A stretch of DNA of 64,000 nt from Ichthyophis bannanicus (taxonomy: Eukaryota; Chordata; Amphibia; Gymnophiona; Ichthyophiidae). The DNA lies in assembly GCA_033557465.1 (NCBI GenBank), contig CM066035.1:244608869-244672868 (forward strand), in the 5' to 3' direction. The position numbers and the translations under genes were made by a program. The notes beneath the pieces were generated by a model. The model saw only the letters and a list, made by a program, of their open reading frames with translations. It was not told where the DNA came from and searched no databases. Shown here in pieces: positions 53,400 through 64,000 of this stretch; position 1 is the first letter of the stretch, and the number at the start of each line of letters is the position of its first letter.

Positions 53400-53525
53400 T
53401 AAGTTATAATGCTCAATGTTCTATGTAAAACAAACTCTGCTTTGTTAACTGTTGTTAATTGTACACCGCAACTGATCGCTGGAAGATGCGGTATATAAAT
53501 AAGTGTTAAATAAATAAATAATAAT
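53400..53525 (+). mobile_element. Short L2/SINE-type 3' tail
   Basis: About 125 bases ending GATGCGGTATATAAATAAGT then a TAAA repeat, placed between CAGCTACACTAAC and ACAGCTTTTACTACAT of the CR1. The tail motif is the same kind as in the L2 and SINE copies elsewhere in the window. Confidence 0.65.
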
Positions 53526-53803
53526 AAATAACAGCTTTTACTACATCCTCCAGTAACAAATTCCAGAGTTTGATTACACGTTGAGTGAAAAAATATTTTC
53601 TCTTATTAGTCTTAAATAGGTTACCCTGTAGCTTCATTGCATGTCCCCTAGTCTTTTTATATTCTGATGACATAAACAATCAATATATGTTTACCCATTA
53701 CATTACATTCATTAATTTATAGACCTCTATCATATCTCCCCTCAGCCGTCTCTTTTCCAGGTTGAAGAGCCCTAACCTTTTTAGCCTCTCTGCATAGGAA
53801 TAT

Positions 53804-55166
53804 CCTATGTGGTTGAAAACTACAGGCCAGTTAGTTTAACTTCGGTGGTGAGTAAATTATTGGAAACGCTGCTGAAAGAGAAAATAGTGAGGTTTCTGGA
53901 GTCCAGTGGATTACAGGATCCGAGGCAGCATGGATTCACCAGAGGCAGGTCTTGTGAGACAAATCTGATTGATTTCTTTGACTGGGTGACCAGGGAGTTG
54001 GACCGAGAGAGAGCCCTAGTGTATTTGGATTTCAGTAAAGCCTTTGACACTGTTCCTCACAGGCGACTTATAAACAAACTGAGCACCCTAGGGATGGATC
54101 CTAAAGTTACTGCTTGGGTTAGTAATTGGTTGGGTGGGAGGCAACAGAGTACAGGTAAATGGAGCTCACTCTGAGGAGAGGGATGTTACCAGTGGTGTGC
54201 CCCAGGTATCTGTCCTTGGTCCGATTCTTTTTAACATCTTTGTTAGTGATATAGCGGAAGGGCTGTCAGGTAAGGTTTGCCTCTTTGCAGATGATACCAA
54301 AATCTGCAATAGATACCCAGGAAGGTGTAGATAACATGAGGAGGGATCTAGCTAAGCTTGAAGAATGGTCTTGAATTTGGCAACTGGGATTTAATGTTAA
54401 AAAATGTAAGGTCATGCATTTGGGCTGCAGCAATCCAAGGGAACAATATAGTATAGGGGATGAAGTACTTTAGTCCACTAAAGAAGAGCGGGACCTAGGC
54501 ATGGTTGTCTCTGATGATCTTAAAGTAGATAAACAGGTAGAAAAGGCGAAGGCAAAAGCTAGACGGATTCTTGGGTGCATACGGAGAGGATTGGCTAGCA
54601 GAAAAAAGGAGGTGATAGTGCCTCTGTAGAAGTCTTTGGTGCGACCTCATTTGGAGTACAGTGTGCAATTCTGGAGACCGCACCTTCAAAAGGATGTGAA
54701 CAGGATGGAGTCAGTGCAGAGGGTGGCTACTAAGATGATTAGTGGTCTTCATTATAAAGCATATGAGGACAGACTTAAGGATCTTAATATGTACACCTTA
54801 GAGGAAAGGCGGGATAGAGGTGATATGATTGAGATGTTTAAATACCTCCATGGCATAATGCTCAGGGAGAGAGCCTCTTTCAATTGAAAGCAAGTTCTGC
54901 TACAAGGGGACATGGGATGAGGGTGAAGGGGGATAGATTCAGGAGTGATATGCAGAAATATTTCTTTACGGAAAGAGTGGTGGATCCGTGGAATAGTCTC
55001 CCAGTGGCGGTGGTAGAGATGAGGACAGTAACTGAATTCAAAAAAGCATGGGACAAACACAGAGGATCTCTAAAGGTAAAAAGGGGACTGTTGTAGTTGT
55101 TGATATGGATGGACAGACTAGATAGGCCATGTGGTCTTTTTCTGTCGTCATGTTTCTATGTTTCTA
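53804..55166 (+). mobile_element. CR1-type LINE of a second family, 5'-truncated
   Basis: Plus strand. The reverse transcriptase starts at VENYRPVSLTSVVSKLLETL and shows LQDPRQHGFTRGRSCETNL, VYLDFSKAFDTVPHRRL, GPILFNIFVSDIAEGL and the catalytic CLFADDTKICN near 54275. The C-terminal part includes RMESVQRVATKMISGLHYK. The 3' end carries the repeated TTTCTATG word usual for CR1 (about 55150-55166). Frameshifts near 54150 and 54310 and a few stops. Its insertion into the other CR1 is bounded by ATAGGAATATCC and CCCCTTTACCATTTTGG. Confidence 0.84.
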
Positions 55167-55276
55167 TCCCCTTTACCATTTTGGTGGCTCTTCTCTGTAT
55201 CTTTTCTAATAACGCTATATCCTTTTTAAGATACAGTGACCAGAAGTGCACACAATATTCAAGGTGCGGACGCAAG

Positions 55277-55573
55277 AGGGAGGAGTAGCCTAGTGGTTGG
55301 GGCAAGGTACTTCAGGCCGGAAGGTCGGGGGTTCAAATCCCACTAGAGGACAGCAACCTTGGGCCGGAAGGACTGGGGTTTCTAGTCCCACAGTTGCTCC
55401 TTGTGGTCTTGGGCAAGCCACTTAGCCCTCCATAGCCCATGTTCCCTGTAAGTATTAGTGTATGTGTCTCATATCCCTGCGTGTTAAATGTATCCCCCAA
55501 TTGTGTTGTGACCGCTTTGATTGAAGGATAAGGCGGTATACAAAAACTGTCTAAATAAAATAAATAAATAAAA
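55277..55573 (+). mobile_element. tRNA-derived SINE
   Basis: Head GGAGTAGCCTAGTGGTTGGG and B-box-like GGGTTCAAATCCC. The middle GGCCGGAAGGACTGGGGTTT matches the SINE at 19142. The tail GATAAGGCGGTATACAAAAA then a TAAA repeat is of the L2 type, but with a different last 60 bases from the 19142 copy, so it is a separate subfamily. It interrupts the CR1 between GGTGCGG and CATGGAACAATAC. Confidence 0.85.
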
Positions 55574-56700
55574 CATGGAACAATACAGAGGCATTATAAT
55601 ATCCTTTGTTTTATTTTCCATTCCTTTCCTTATGATACCTAGCATTCTATTTGCTCTCTTGGCCGCCACTGCACACTGGGCGAAGGGTTTTAACATGTTA
55701 TCCACGATGATGCCTAAATCTTTTTCCTGGGTAGTGGTTCCCAATGTGGAACCTTGCATCGTGTAACCATAGTTTGGGTTGTTCTTCTCTAGGTGCATAA
55801 CTTTGCCCTTGTCCACATTAAATTTCATCTGCCATTTGGGATGCCCAGTCTTCCAATTTATCAAGATCCTCTTGGGTTTTAACAACTTTAAATAGTTTGG
55901 AGTCATCTGCAAATTTGATAAACTCACTCGTTATTACCTTTTTCAGGTCATTTATGAATATGTCAAAAAGCAGCGGCCAAGCACAGATCCCTGGGTTACT
56001 CCACTATTCACCTTTTTCTATTGGAAAAAATTGGCCATTTAGTGCTACCCTCTGCTTTCTATCTTTTAACCAGTTCCTGATCCATAATAGTACACTGCCT
56101 CCTATCCCATGATTTTTTAGTTTTGCCAAAAGTCTCTGATGAGGGACCTTGTCAAAGGCTTTCTGAAAGTCCAGATACACGATATCAACCGACTCGCCTT
56201 TGTCTACCTGTTTATTCACACCTTCAAAAAAACATAACAGATTAGTAAGACAAGATCTTCCTTGTCTAAAGCCATGTTGGCTGTCTCCCATTAAGCCATG
56301 ACTATCTACATGTTGAGTAATTTTGTTCTTTATGATGGTTTCTACCATTTTTTCCCGGTACTGATGCAGGCTCACTGGTCTGTAGTGTCCTGGATCACCC
56401 CTGGAACCATTTTTAAAAATTGGCGTTCCTCCAATCTTCAGGTATTACAGATGATTTTAATGATAGTTCACAGATTACTAATAGCAGGTCTGCAATCTCA
56501 TATTTCAGTTCTTTCAACACCCTTGGATGCATACCATCCAGTCCAGGTGATTTGCTACTCTTCAGTTTATCAAATAGTTGTAATGTATCTTCCCGATGTA
56601 TCAGTATTTCTTTCAATTCTTCCGCAGTATCACCTTTAAATACCACTTCATTCATGGGTAAGATCCCTATATCTTCCTCAGTAAAGACCGAAGCAAAGAA
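55484..56700 (-). pseudogene. CR1 reverse transcriptase relic in the mariner nest
   Basis: Motifs across frames: SKSPGLDGMHPRVLKELKYE near 56530, MGDSQHGFRQGRSCLTNLL near 56260, VYLDFQKAFDKVPHQRLLAK near 56150 and MKFNVDKGKVMHLEKNN near 55820. The FADD box falls at a frame break near 55905. It corresponds to the plus-strand copy at 18072-20690 and is better preserved at the start of the domain. Confidence 0.8.
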
Positions 56701-57250
56701 TTCATTCAGTCTCTATGATATAGCCTTGTCCCCTCTTACCCATTTATAATCCAATGGTCCAACTGACTCTCTCACAGGTTTTTTGCTATGAATGTACTTG
56801 AAAAAGTCTTTATTACGCGTTTTTGCTTCCACAGCAAGTTTCTTCTCAAATTCTCTCTTTGCCTGCCTTATCAATGCCTTGCATTTAACTTGCCAGTGGT
56901 TGTGCTATTTCCCGTTTTTGTCATTTGGTTCTTTTTTTCCATTTCCTGAAAGGTGCTTTTTTGGCATCAGCAGCCTCTCCGACCTCACCTTTAAACCATG
57001 CTGACAGTTTTTTGGACTTCCTTCCACTGTTCTTAAAGCGTGGAGTAGCGCTGGTCTGGGCTTCCAAGGTAGTATTTTTAAACACCCAAGCTTGATGTAA
57101 GTCTTTAACATTTGCAACTGCTCCTTTTAGTTTTTTCTTAACTATTTTCCTCATTTTATCATAGTCTCCCTTGTGGATTTCTTTACCACCCCTCCTCCAT
57201 TAAATTAAATCAAACGCGATCATGCTATGATCACTATTGCCAAGTGGCCC

Positions 57251-58040
57251 CTACACCCTTATCTCTTGCACCAGATCTGGTGTTCCACTAAGGACTAAGT
57301 TCAAAATGGCTTCCCCTCTGGTCGGTTTATGAACCAGCTGCTCCAAGAAACAGTCATTTATTTCATCTAGAAACTTTATCTCCCTAGCATGTCCTGCAGT
57401 GACACTGACCCAATCAATACCGGGGTAATTGAAACCACCCATTATTATTACTGTTCTGTAACTTTTGTTAGCTTCCCTGATTTCTTTGAGCATTTCATCA
57501 TCCATTTGTTCATTCTGGCCAGGCGGTCGATAGTTCAACCCCACTGCCATGGCCTTCCCCATTTTACGTGGGATTTTAATCCATAGAGATTCTACAGCGA
57601 ATTTTATTTCTTGCAAAACTTTAATCCTTTCTGACTCAATGCCCTCTCTAACAGAGTGCAACCCCTCCACCAATTTGATCAGCTCTATCATTACGATATA
57701 GTTTGTACCCAGGTAACACAGTGTTCCACTGGTTGTCCTCCTTCCACCATGTCTCTGAGATACCAATCATATCTAATTTCTCATTTAGTGCTATATATTC
57801 TAACTCTCCCATTTTATTTTTTAGACTTCTAGTATTTGCATACAAGCATTTTAAAGATTGTATTTTATTAATATTATTCTGGTTATTGGTAGACAAGGGT
57901 AATTTGGAATCTTTAAGCTCTGTCTGCTCCATACTCAAGGGCATTTGGGCTACCTTTGTCTTTATTGGAACCTCTCTGCTGATGATCCCTAACTTCATTT
58001 TTTTTGTAGTATCCTTCAAGGATACATTGTTCCGAACCAT
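57251..58040 (-). pseudogene. CR1 endonuclease relic in the mariner nest
   Basis: Two frames cover the APE endonuclease: LYANTRSLKNKMGELEYIA and DMIGISETWWKEDNQW in the 57648-58040 frame, and IIMGGFNYPGIDWVSV in the 57251-57766 frame, where the catalytic GDFN reads GGFN. It should end in a SDH box just left of 57251 (the complement of GATCATGCTATGATCACTAT near 57220). A shift near 57680 separates the frames. Confidence 0.78.
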
Positions 58041-58210
58041 GCACTCTTGGGCGACTGCTGGCTCTTCCCTATTATCTAGTTTAAAAGCTGCTCTCTCTCT
58101 CCTTTTTCAAGGTTAATGCCAGCAGCCTGGTTCCATTCCGGTTAAGGTGGAGCCCATCCCTTCAGAAGAGCCCCTCCTTTCCCCAGAATGTTCCCCAGTT
58201 CCTAACAAAT

Positions 58211-58556
58211 CCACAGGAATGGTGGTGAATGGTTGCTTCATCACAATAATGCCCCAGCTCACGCATCGCATCTTGTCCAACAGTTCTCAGCCAAACACCA
58301 AATTGAGCAAGTCCGTCAGCCTCCGTACTCTCCTGACCTCACACCCTTTGACTTTTTCTTGTTTCCAAAACTGAAATTACTACTGAAAGGAAGGGGATTC
58401 GATGACTTGGAGACTATTAAGCAAAATTCGACACAGCAGCTTCGCAGCATAACAAAAGAGGCATTTCAAAATAGTTTCCAGCAGTGGCAAGAACGCTGGA
58501 AGAAATGTGTTTTATCGGAAGGGGACTACCTTGAAGGAGACAGAGTGCCATAACTG
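58211..58556 (+). pseudogene. Mariner transposase, C-terminal half
   Basis: Open in the 58233-58553 frame: LLHHNNAPAHASHLVQQF (family members read LLHHDNAPAH, so the catalytic Asp is Asn), PPYSPDLTPFDFFLFPKLK, then KGRGFDDLETIKQN and a C-terminus CVLSEGDYLEGD. PPYSPDLxPxDFFLFPKLK is the third catalytic block of mariner transposases. It continues the gene part at 52450-53165. Confidence 0.83.
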
Positions 58557-58610
58557 TCAGTATTATAGTTTGTTATTGTACAAGTCTCATTACGTTTTGA
58601 TCATACCTCA

Positions 58611-61477
58611 TATAAAGAGTATCTCATTGTGACTCTCAGCAACTAAAAACATTACATTATTTTTGCAGACCAATGAATATTTTCATTTGGCCTTTCTGCA
58701 CAGCACATTGTTTAATGGAAAATGTACAAAAAAAAGTCCAAGGCCAATGTTCTGAGTTTATTTCCAGAAAATAAGTTCATTTTCTTAAACAATAACATGT
58801 TCATTGCAAATGTTTTTTGCATCAAACAGACTACTTCAGCAAGTAACTGAAAAACTCAACATCATGCTTCAGCTGTCAACAGCCAATGAATGTCCTGTTG
58901 CAGTGTATCCAGTTTTTTGTACAAATACAAACATCACTCACATGTTAAAGATGCATATGCTAATGCATAATTTGTTTAAAAAAAGACTTGCCAAAATATT
59001 GTTCACATATTTACATCTATAGGCAAGTCATACACGTTTATTCGCAATATTTACAAAGCCTAGCACTCTTAATTATATAACCATCCAGAGCGGAACTCCT
59101 GAACATCATTGTCATATGAACAAAACACAGGAGAGCACAGTCCCCCCAAATCAGCAAAGCAAAGGGAACAAAAAATGGGGGGAAGGGAAAGAGTGGTTTT
59201 TACAGAGATATATTGTGAATACTTCATTAATAACCAGCCACAATACGTTATTTCCAGATGTACAGAAATGGAGAAAGACAAGTATGGAAGATCTTCTTAT
59301 GGCAAAATGTCCTTTGGTTTTAAAATTCCATAGCATGATGTTTTGAACTAGTTTATCTGGGAACAGAAGTATGGTGATGGTGATGGAGTTTAAAATTGAT
59401 CTGATGCTATGAAATTTGTATTAAGGAGAATTATTCAATTTATATATAGTTCTATTTTGGATTGCTTACTTTTCTGCAGACACTGACTCTGATCAGTGCA
59501 ATAAGGCCTTTTCTCAGCCAATGCTTTCTTGCCACTGCCCTACAACTACAACAATTGCTGCAGTCGAGCATACAAAGGGAAGTAAAGTGAAGCCCACCAG
59601 ACTAGGAAGATTTGTCATTTAAATTTATAAATGATCAAATCCTTAGCAAGATATGGAAATAACTAGTTCAAGCAATTACTTAATTGTTGTAGTCTTTTTT
59701 TTTAAACTCATATACACCGTCATAGTTTATCTACTGGAATATTTATGCATTTTTCCTAGATTTTACTATTCTTTTTACAAAATATGCTTCATCTGACTTT
59801 TTTCTAAATACATTTAGAATTAAAGTTCTGTAATCCTATTCAATGGAATGCTATTAAATGTACACACTGGGCATACAAAAATATTTCCTTAACCGATCCA
59901 TTACTTCCTCATGCATTTATATAAAAAGATTCTCCTATATTATACAATATATTTTGGTTCGATACTTTGGAATGTTATTAATTCATTTGGCAGAGACTCC
60001 TTAAGCTAATTAGGTTGGTGCAGCGTGCATGTCATTCTAATGGATCAATGCTGTATTTCTGTTCTGGAAACATTCTCTTAAGAGATCCTGATGTGAACCT
60101 TAAGGGGGTTATTTTAAAAGTGCTATTCGTGATTTGGATGTCTGCAAATGGGCATGTCTCAAATCACAAAGACATCCCTGAAGCCATTTTAGAAGCCAGG
60201 TCTGTGGATGTCCCCAATGTGAGAATGTCGAAGTCTGAGCAGGAGCATGATTGAGGCATGGCCCGGACATTTCTGAGAACCTGAACATCCCAAAATCGTG
60301 TCTAAAGTTACACCTGCTCCGGGCACGAACAGGCCTCTGAAAAATTCTTCTTTTGTCAGGCAAATGTCTAGAAGGATTTGAGAAGGAGCTACAGTAATAG
60401 CCCTTGTATTTTACACTATATCAACAAACATTGGTGGGAAATAGGGTCTCATGTTTTCACTTTGCTATACCACTGGAAATCCCCTTTATGCTAGCTTGCC
60501 CAAGATGGACGTTCCTGACGCAAGTGTCTGTGGCCACCTGTGTGCATGTGCAGGTCAGGGATGTCTATCTTCCTGAGTTAAGCCGGCGACTTAAGATATG
60601 TCCTTGGCATTTTTCTGCCCTAAACGTCCCCAATTTAACCTTTCTAAAATCCCATTCTAAATGTGCTAATCTGAGTTGTTCTTGAACTTGAATCATCTGC
60701 TGATAGTGGATAAACTTTTTTTCTGTAAACTCAAACAGGGAAGGATGTCTGTTCCAATTTCATGTGCAACTGCACATTATAATGTACTTTCTTGGTTATA
60801 ATTACTTTCTTTTAAGTTATATTTTTGTTCACAGATGAATTGTCAACACTATGCTGTGGCAAACAAACAAAAGATATGACCTTTTGAAAAGGTCAATAGA
60901 AAAATTAGCTTGAAAAATCTACAGAAACTATCAACAGCTGTGACATGCAGGTTTCTATTACTAAATTACTGTTTACAGAAAAATCCCAGAGAGCAGCTTT
61001 ACTTCCTGTGATAACAATTGCAAAACATTTCAGATCCCTCAAAAAAAAAAATCTAACATAATATGCAGTTGAAATATTTCAGAACTTCACACAGTAGGTA
61101 CAGATACACACCCTATGAGGGGAATTTTATAACAGGCCACTTAATTTGTGCTGCGGGTATGCATGCAAGTTACATCCATTTTCTAAGGGAAAGCATGCAC
61201 ATACCTTTCCTTTGAAAATTATGCCACAGAAAGTACATTCACACACATTTGCACCTGCATAAATTTCCCAGTTCGTTTTAAGTACATAGAAGCATATTTT
61301 ATAAAGTATGCATGTAACTTCTAACTGCATCCTAACTCCATCTTGGAACCGCCACCACTCATTTTTTTTCTTCCTTCTCATGAGAGCACTGTTGAATTTC
61401 ACTTGATATAGGAATATTATTTTAAGACTTCTCTAAGGACAACAGGATACTTAACACCTGTCCAGGCTGGTTTTATA
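58611..61477. other. AT-rich intergenic DNA, no recognised gene
   Basis: Scattered short frames only. A TTTATT at 59037-59042 could be a poly(A) signal for a minus-strand transcript, but there is no supporting gene. Bases 60098-60660 are possibly a MITE with loosely inverted ends (GGGGGTTATTTTAAAAG and TTTCTAAAATCCC). Bases 61118-61350 start with another candidate MITE terminus (GAGGGGAATTTTATAACAGG). Confidence 0.35.
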
Positions 61478-63340
61478 TCAAAGGAGCGAAAGCACGAAGG
61501 AGCGACATGACATAAGAGTGAAAAATGAAAGTTAAATTTCAAAAGAAGGACAAGAACCCAACAACAAATTCAACCAATCAGATATTCATGCAGCTAAACC
61601 AATACTATCCTCACATGATGCCAGATGACCAAATAAAAAAAAAAGCTAACACTGAACTACAATGAACCTACATATGCTCAGAAGTCATAGCAGATGTGAG
61701 ATCACAAGGGTGGAAAAAGCACCGACATAATGAAAAAGCGACATAGTGAAGGAGTGAAGAATTAAAAAAAAAAAAAGAATTGAGAAAGGAAGAAGCATTC
61801 AAGAAATCATGGAACAAATGTTATCACACGCCCTACAAGAAATAAACGTACAAAGAAAAGACATCACAAGCACCACGACCATTTGCAAAAAAACCCCAAT
61901 TTAACTTAAAACTTTCAACGCCATAATGGACTATCAATTTGTAAAATCACAAATGGGAAAGGACAAACTGGCATACAATGGATACATTTATCGATACCAA
62001 TGAACACGAACCAATAATCATTATTTCAGGTGCGAGGACAAAATGGTAATGGTTCTGTAACCCTCAGTGGTGTGACAACATTTGACATCTTTGGAGGCTC
62101 ACTTTCAGAGGATAAAAAACACAATCATGGTTGTATATTCAATGATAAAGAAGTTCATAAAAAGACTACTGCACAGATCAGGAAGTAGAACTAATAGCAG
62201 GAACTAATATGCCAAAAAAGAAGAAAGAAGTAATTCAAATAGAAGAGCGACTAACTACTGTTTTCTAAAGATATAGTGAGGTCCCTTTAAAAGAATACCT
62301 GTGCAGGATTGCACACAATTTGCACTATGGGACAAGTAGTAAAACAGTGATTTAACAAATTACTTGAATAACTGAAAAAAAAAGTTATTTAAAAACGAAT
62401 TCAATAAAAACATAGGATACAGTAACAGCTGTTTCCAAAATAAGAAAGTACTATTGTAAAAGAAAAATGATTCATTAATTTATATTTAAAAAAAGTTAAA
62501 TTCGTTTGTATTCACTTTAACTGAAAGATATTACCAGTAACCGATAATGACTTAACTGTTATACAATTTAATAAATGCCAATTTATTGTTTTGAAATAAA
62601 TTATAACTCAGATTAAAAAAAATATTAAGTGAAATACTACCATTTAACTCATTAGCAATGACTTATAACTGTTATGAAATTTAAATAAAAAAACTTATAC
62701 TTCATTAGGAACAACTTTTAACTGTTATGAAATATACCAGCTTATGAAAAAATATGGCACCATTATCAATTGTCACTTCTTCATTATTCAATTTGCAACT
62801 CCATTTTAAGGTTTGTCAAGTGATTTTAATTTAAATTGTAATCAATAAAATTATTATTCATCTCAAATTTCTCCATTGTCACTACTTTGTTATTCATCTC
62901 CAATTCGTCACTCCTTCGTGCTTTCACTCCATTACGGTATTTTTGTCATTACTTTGATATCTCAAACCTTCGTGCTGTCACGCCTTTATTATTTATTTAA
63001 CAATTTTTCTATACCACCTTATCTTAAAATAAAGGTGGTTTACAATGAAATGTGAATGCACAGTCAAATATGAGTGAGTGGTCAACCAAGCAATTTGTCA
63101 CCCCTTCACTATGTGAATGCTTTGTGCTGTCCCTCTTTAGTCATTGTCACCCCTTTGTTGTGTGAATGCTTCATACTGTCATTCCTTCATTATGTGAACA
63201 TGTGTCATCCCTTTGTTATGTGAACGTTCATGCACAGTCAGCCTATACTTAGTTGTGTCACCCCTTCATGATTGGAATGCGAGAAATGCTATTTTTGTCA
63301 CTCCTTTGAAGAAAACCCGGTTCAAGTCTCAGCCTAGTTC
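61478..63340. repeat. Foldback-like region with inverted degenerate short repeats
   Basis: The left side (61483-61760) repeats words like GAAGGAGYGA and GACATARTGAA. The right side (62765-63330) repeats their complements. Best pairs: 61483-61505 with 62908-62930 (21 of 23) and 61741-61757 with 63098-63114 (16 of 17). The right array has about seven loose units of the GTCACYCCTTYRTTATGTGA type. The middle is AT-rich without an open frame. Confidence 0.55.
62986..63060 (-). mobile_element. L2/SINE-type 3' tail
   Basis: The plus-strand TTATTATTTATTTAACAATT followed by TTCTATACCACCTTATC is the complement of the usual tail motif (GATAAGGTGGTATAGAA). It interrupts the right repeat array of the foldback-like region. 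Confidence 0.55.
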
Positions 63341-64000
63341 TCATGAAACTTTCTAACCCCAAGAGTCTGAAAACCAGGTTTAAGCTGAAAATGTATCTTA
63401 AGCTATCATGGAATGCATTTAGAACTGATCTGGAACTGGACTGAAATGTGTTGTGGAAAAGTTCAGTGAGGCTTGTACACAATGTAATCTCCTTGTTTGA
63501 CCTATACATGGAGTATAGCCTTCAAAAGCTAATAGCAAATGCATAAAGTGAGCCCAGTGTAAAAAGTAACATTGTTGAATTGTCTGTTGACCTTTATTTC
63601 TATATATTTAAATAAAATTAGCTTGAGAACCATATATGGCTGTTTCAGTCTTCAAATTTTTCTATACATACTGCTAGGTCCTCCTCTTTACTATCAAAAA
63701 TCTTTGAAGGTCCATAACTATTTGCTGAAATATATGAAAGACACACAAAGATTTCTGAAGCAACCACTGAAAAGTTCAACTCCTTTTTCTGCAAATACTT
63801 GAGTCCAGTTTGTGTGTGTGCACAATACAAATTATGAGACAAATACACAAATTTCTTTCTACTTAAAGCAATCAACAAATATGCTTAAGGTTATTTCAGA
63901 AGACTTATTCATGATTTCTACATCGAAAATCTGATATTTACACATGGAAATGACATCCATGTGTGAATTTAGCCTTTTCTAAAATTGACATTTACATATG
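63341..64000. other. Right edge, no recognised features
   Basis: AT-rich DNA with short open frames on both strands, none of which resembles a known protein. No repeat with clear limits was seen. Confidence 0.4.

Larger units (their letters stand above)
53166..58210 (-). mobile_element. Near full-length CR1 LINE inserted in the mariner
   Basis: Minus strand. The 3' end lies at 53170-53230 (CATACTGGGTCAGACCAAGG), the RT over about 55480-56700, the endonuclease at 57251-58040 and the end of the esterase-type ORF1 at about 58085-58200. Three later insertions split it: a short tail at 53400-53525, a plus-strand CR1 of another family at 53804-55166 and a SINE at 55277-55573. Confidence 0.85.
52255..58610 (+). 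mobile_element. Mariner transposon split by nested LINEs
   Basis: The two halves of one mariner transposase gene lie at 52450-53165 and 58211-58556, with about 5 kb of LINE sequence between them. Imperfect terminal repeats are seen near 52258 (GTGTGTTCAAAAAGTATCAA) and, inverted, near 58607 (GGTATGATCAAAACGTAATG), with about 17 of 23 bases matching. Inactive. Confidence 0.82.

Noticed and set aside
52700..58553. Two separate mariner fragments
   Set aside because: The first half ends, and the second begins, at the matching place of the transposase, with the same orientation and with end repeats on the outer sides only.
59031..59045. Poly(A) signal of a neighbouring minus-strand gene
   Set aside because: An isolated AATAAA in AT-rich DNA with no coding sequence or transcript evidence nearby.
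62870..63330. CRISPR-like array
   Set aside because: Units are degenerate, spacing is irregular, the setting is eukaryotic and inverted partners lie at 61480-61760.

Overview
This window is vertebrate nuclear DNA, most likely from an amphibian and probably a caecilian. That assignment is an inference: it rests on a vertebrate mitochondrial intermediate peptidase gene stretched over long introns, together with abundant DIRS-like tyrosine-recombinase retrotransposons, CR1, L2, L1 and RTE LINEs, tRNA-derived SINEs and mariner/hAT elements. No bacterial, organellar, rRNA, CRISPR or viral genes were seen.

Host gene. I recognise two exons of MIPEP on the minus strand. Exon 1 (coding part about 32146-32289) lies in a GC-rich promoter region, and exon 2 is at 14819-14992. 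Both are in phase 0 with good splice sites, so intron 1 is about 17.2 kb. Intron 2 runs at least to the left edge of the window. By my boundaries most of intron 1 is transposon. Everything right of about 32.5 kb looks intergenic.

Layout. 0.3-6.2 kb: an L1 LINE (+) broken by an L2 3' end and by a palindromic hAT element that itself carries a SINE. 7.1-13.0 kb: DIRS-A (-). 13.0-16.6 kb: intron DNA with exon 2. 16.6-20.7 kb: a CR1 LINE (+) with a SINE inside. 21.2-27.0 kb: DIRS-B (-). 28-31.7 kb: old CR1 remnants. 32.1-32.5 kb: MIPEP exon 1 and promoter. 33.5-39.2 kb: DIRS-C (-), with the best-preserved tyrosine recombinase. 39.7-42.4 kb: CR1, RTE and L2 remnants. 42.6-49.3 kb: DIRS-D (-), lacking its recombinase end and split by a CR1 that is itself split by an L2. 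49.3-52.2 kb: small hairpin and MITE elements. 52.3-58.6 kb: a mariner transposon split by a CR1, which carries another CR1 and a SINE. 58.6-64 kb: AT-rich DNA without recognised genes, containing a foldback-like structure at 61.5-63.3 kb.

How the pieces work together. The DIRS elements have the classic design: gag, then RT/RNase H, then an overlapping tyrosine recombinase, between inverted terminal repeats, with an internal complementary region that joins the complements of both ends and matches the expected circle junction. The SINEs share tRNA heads but end in tails resembling two LINE types in the window (RTE and L2), which suggests which LINE machinery moves them. Nesting and target-site duplications give a relative order of insertion.
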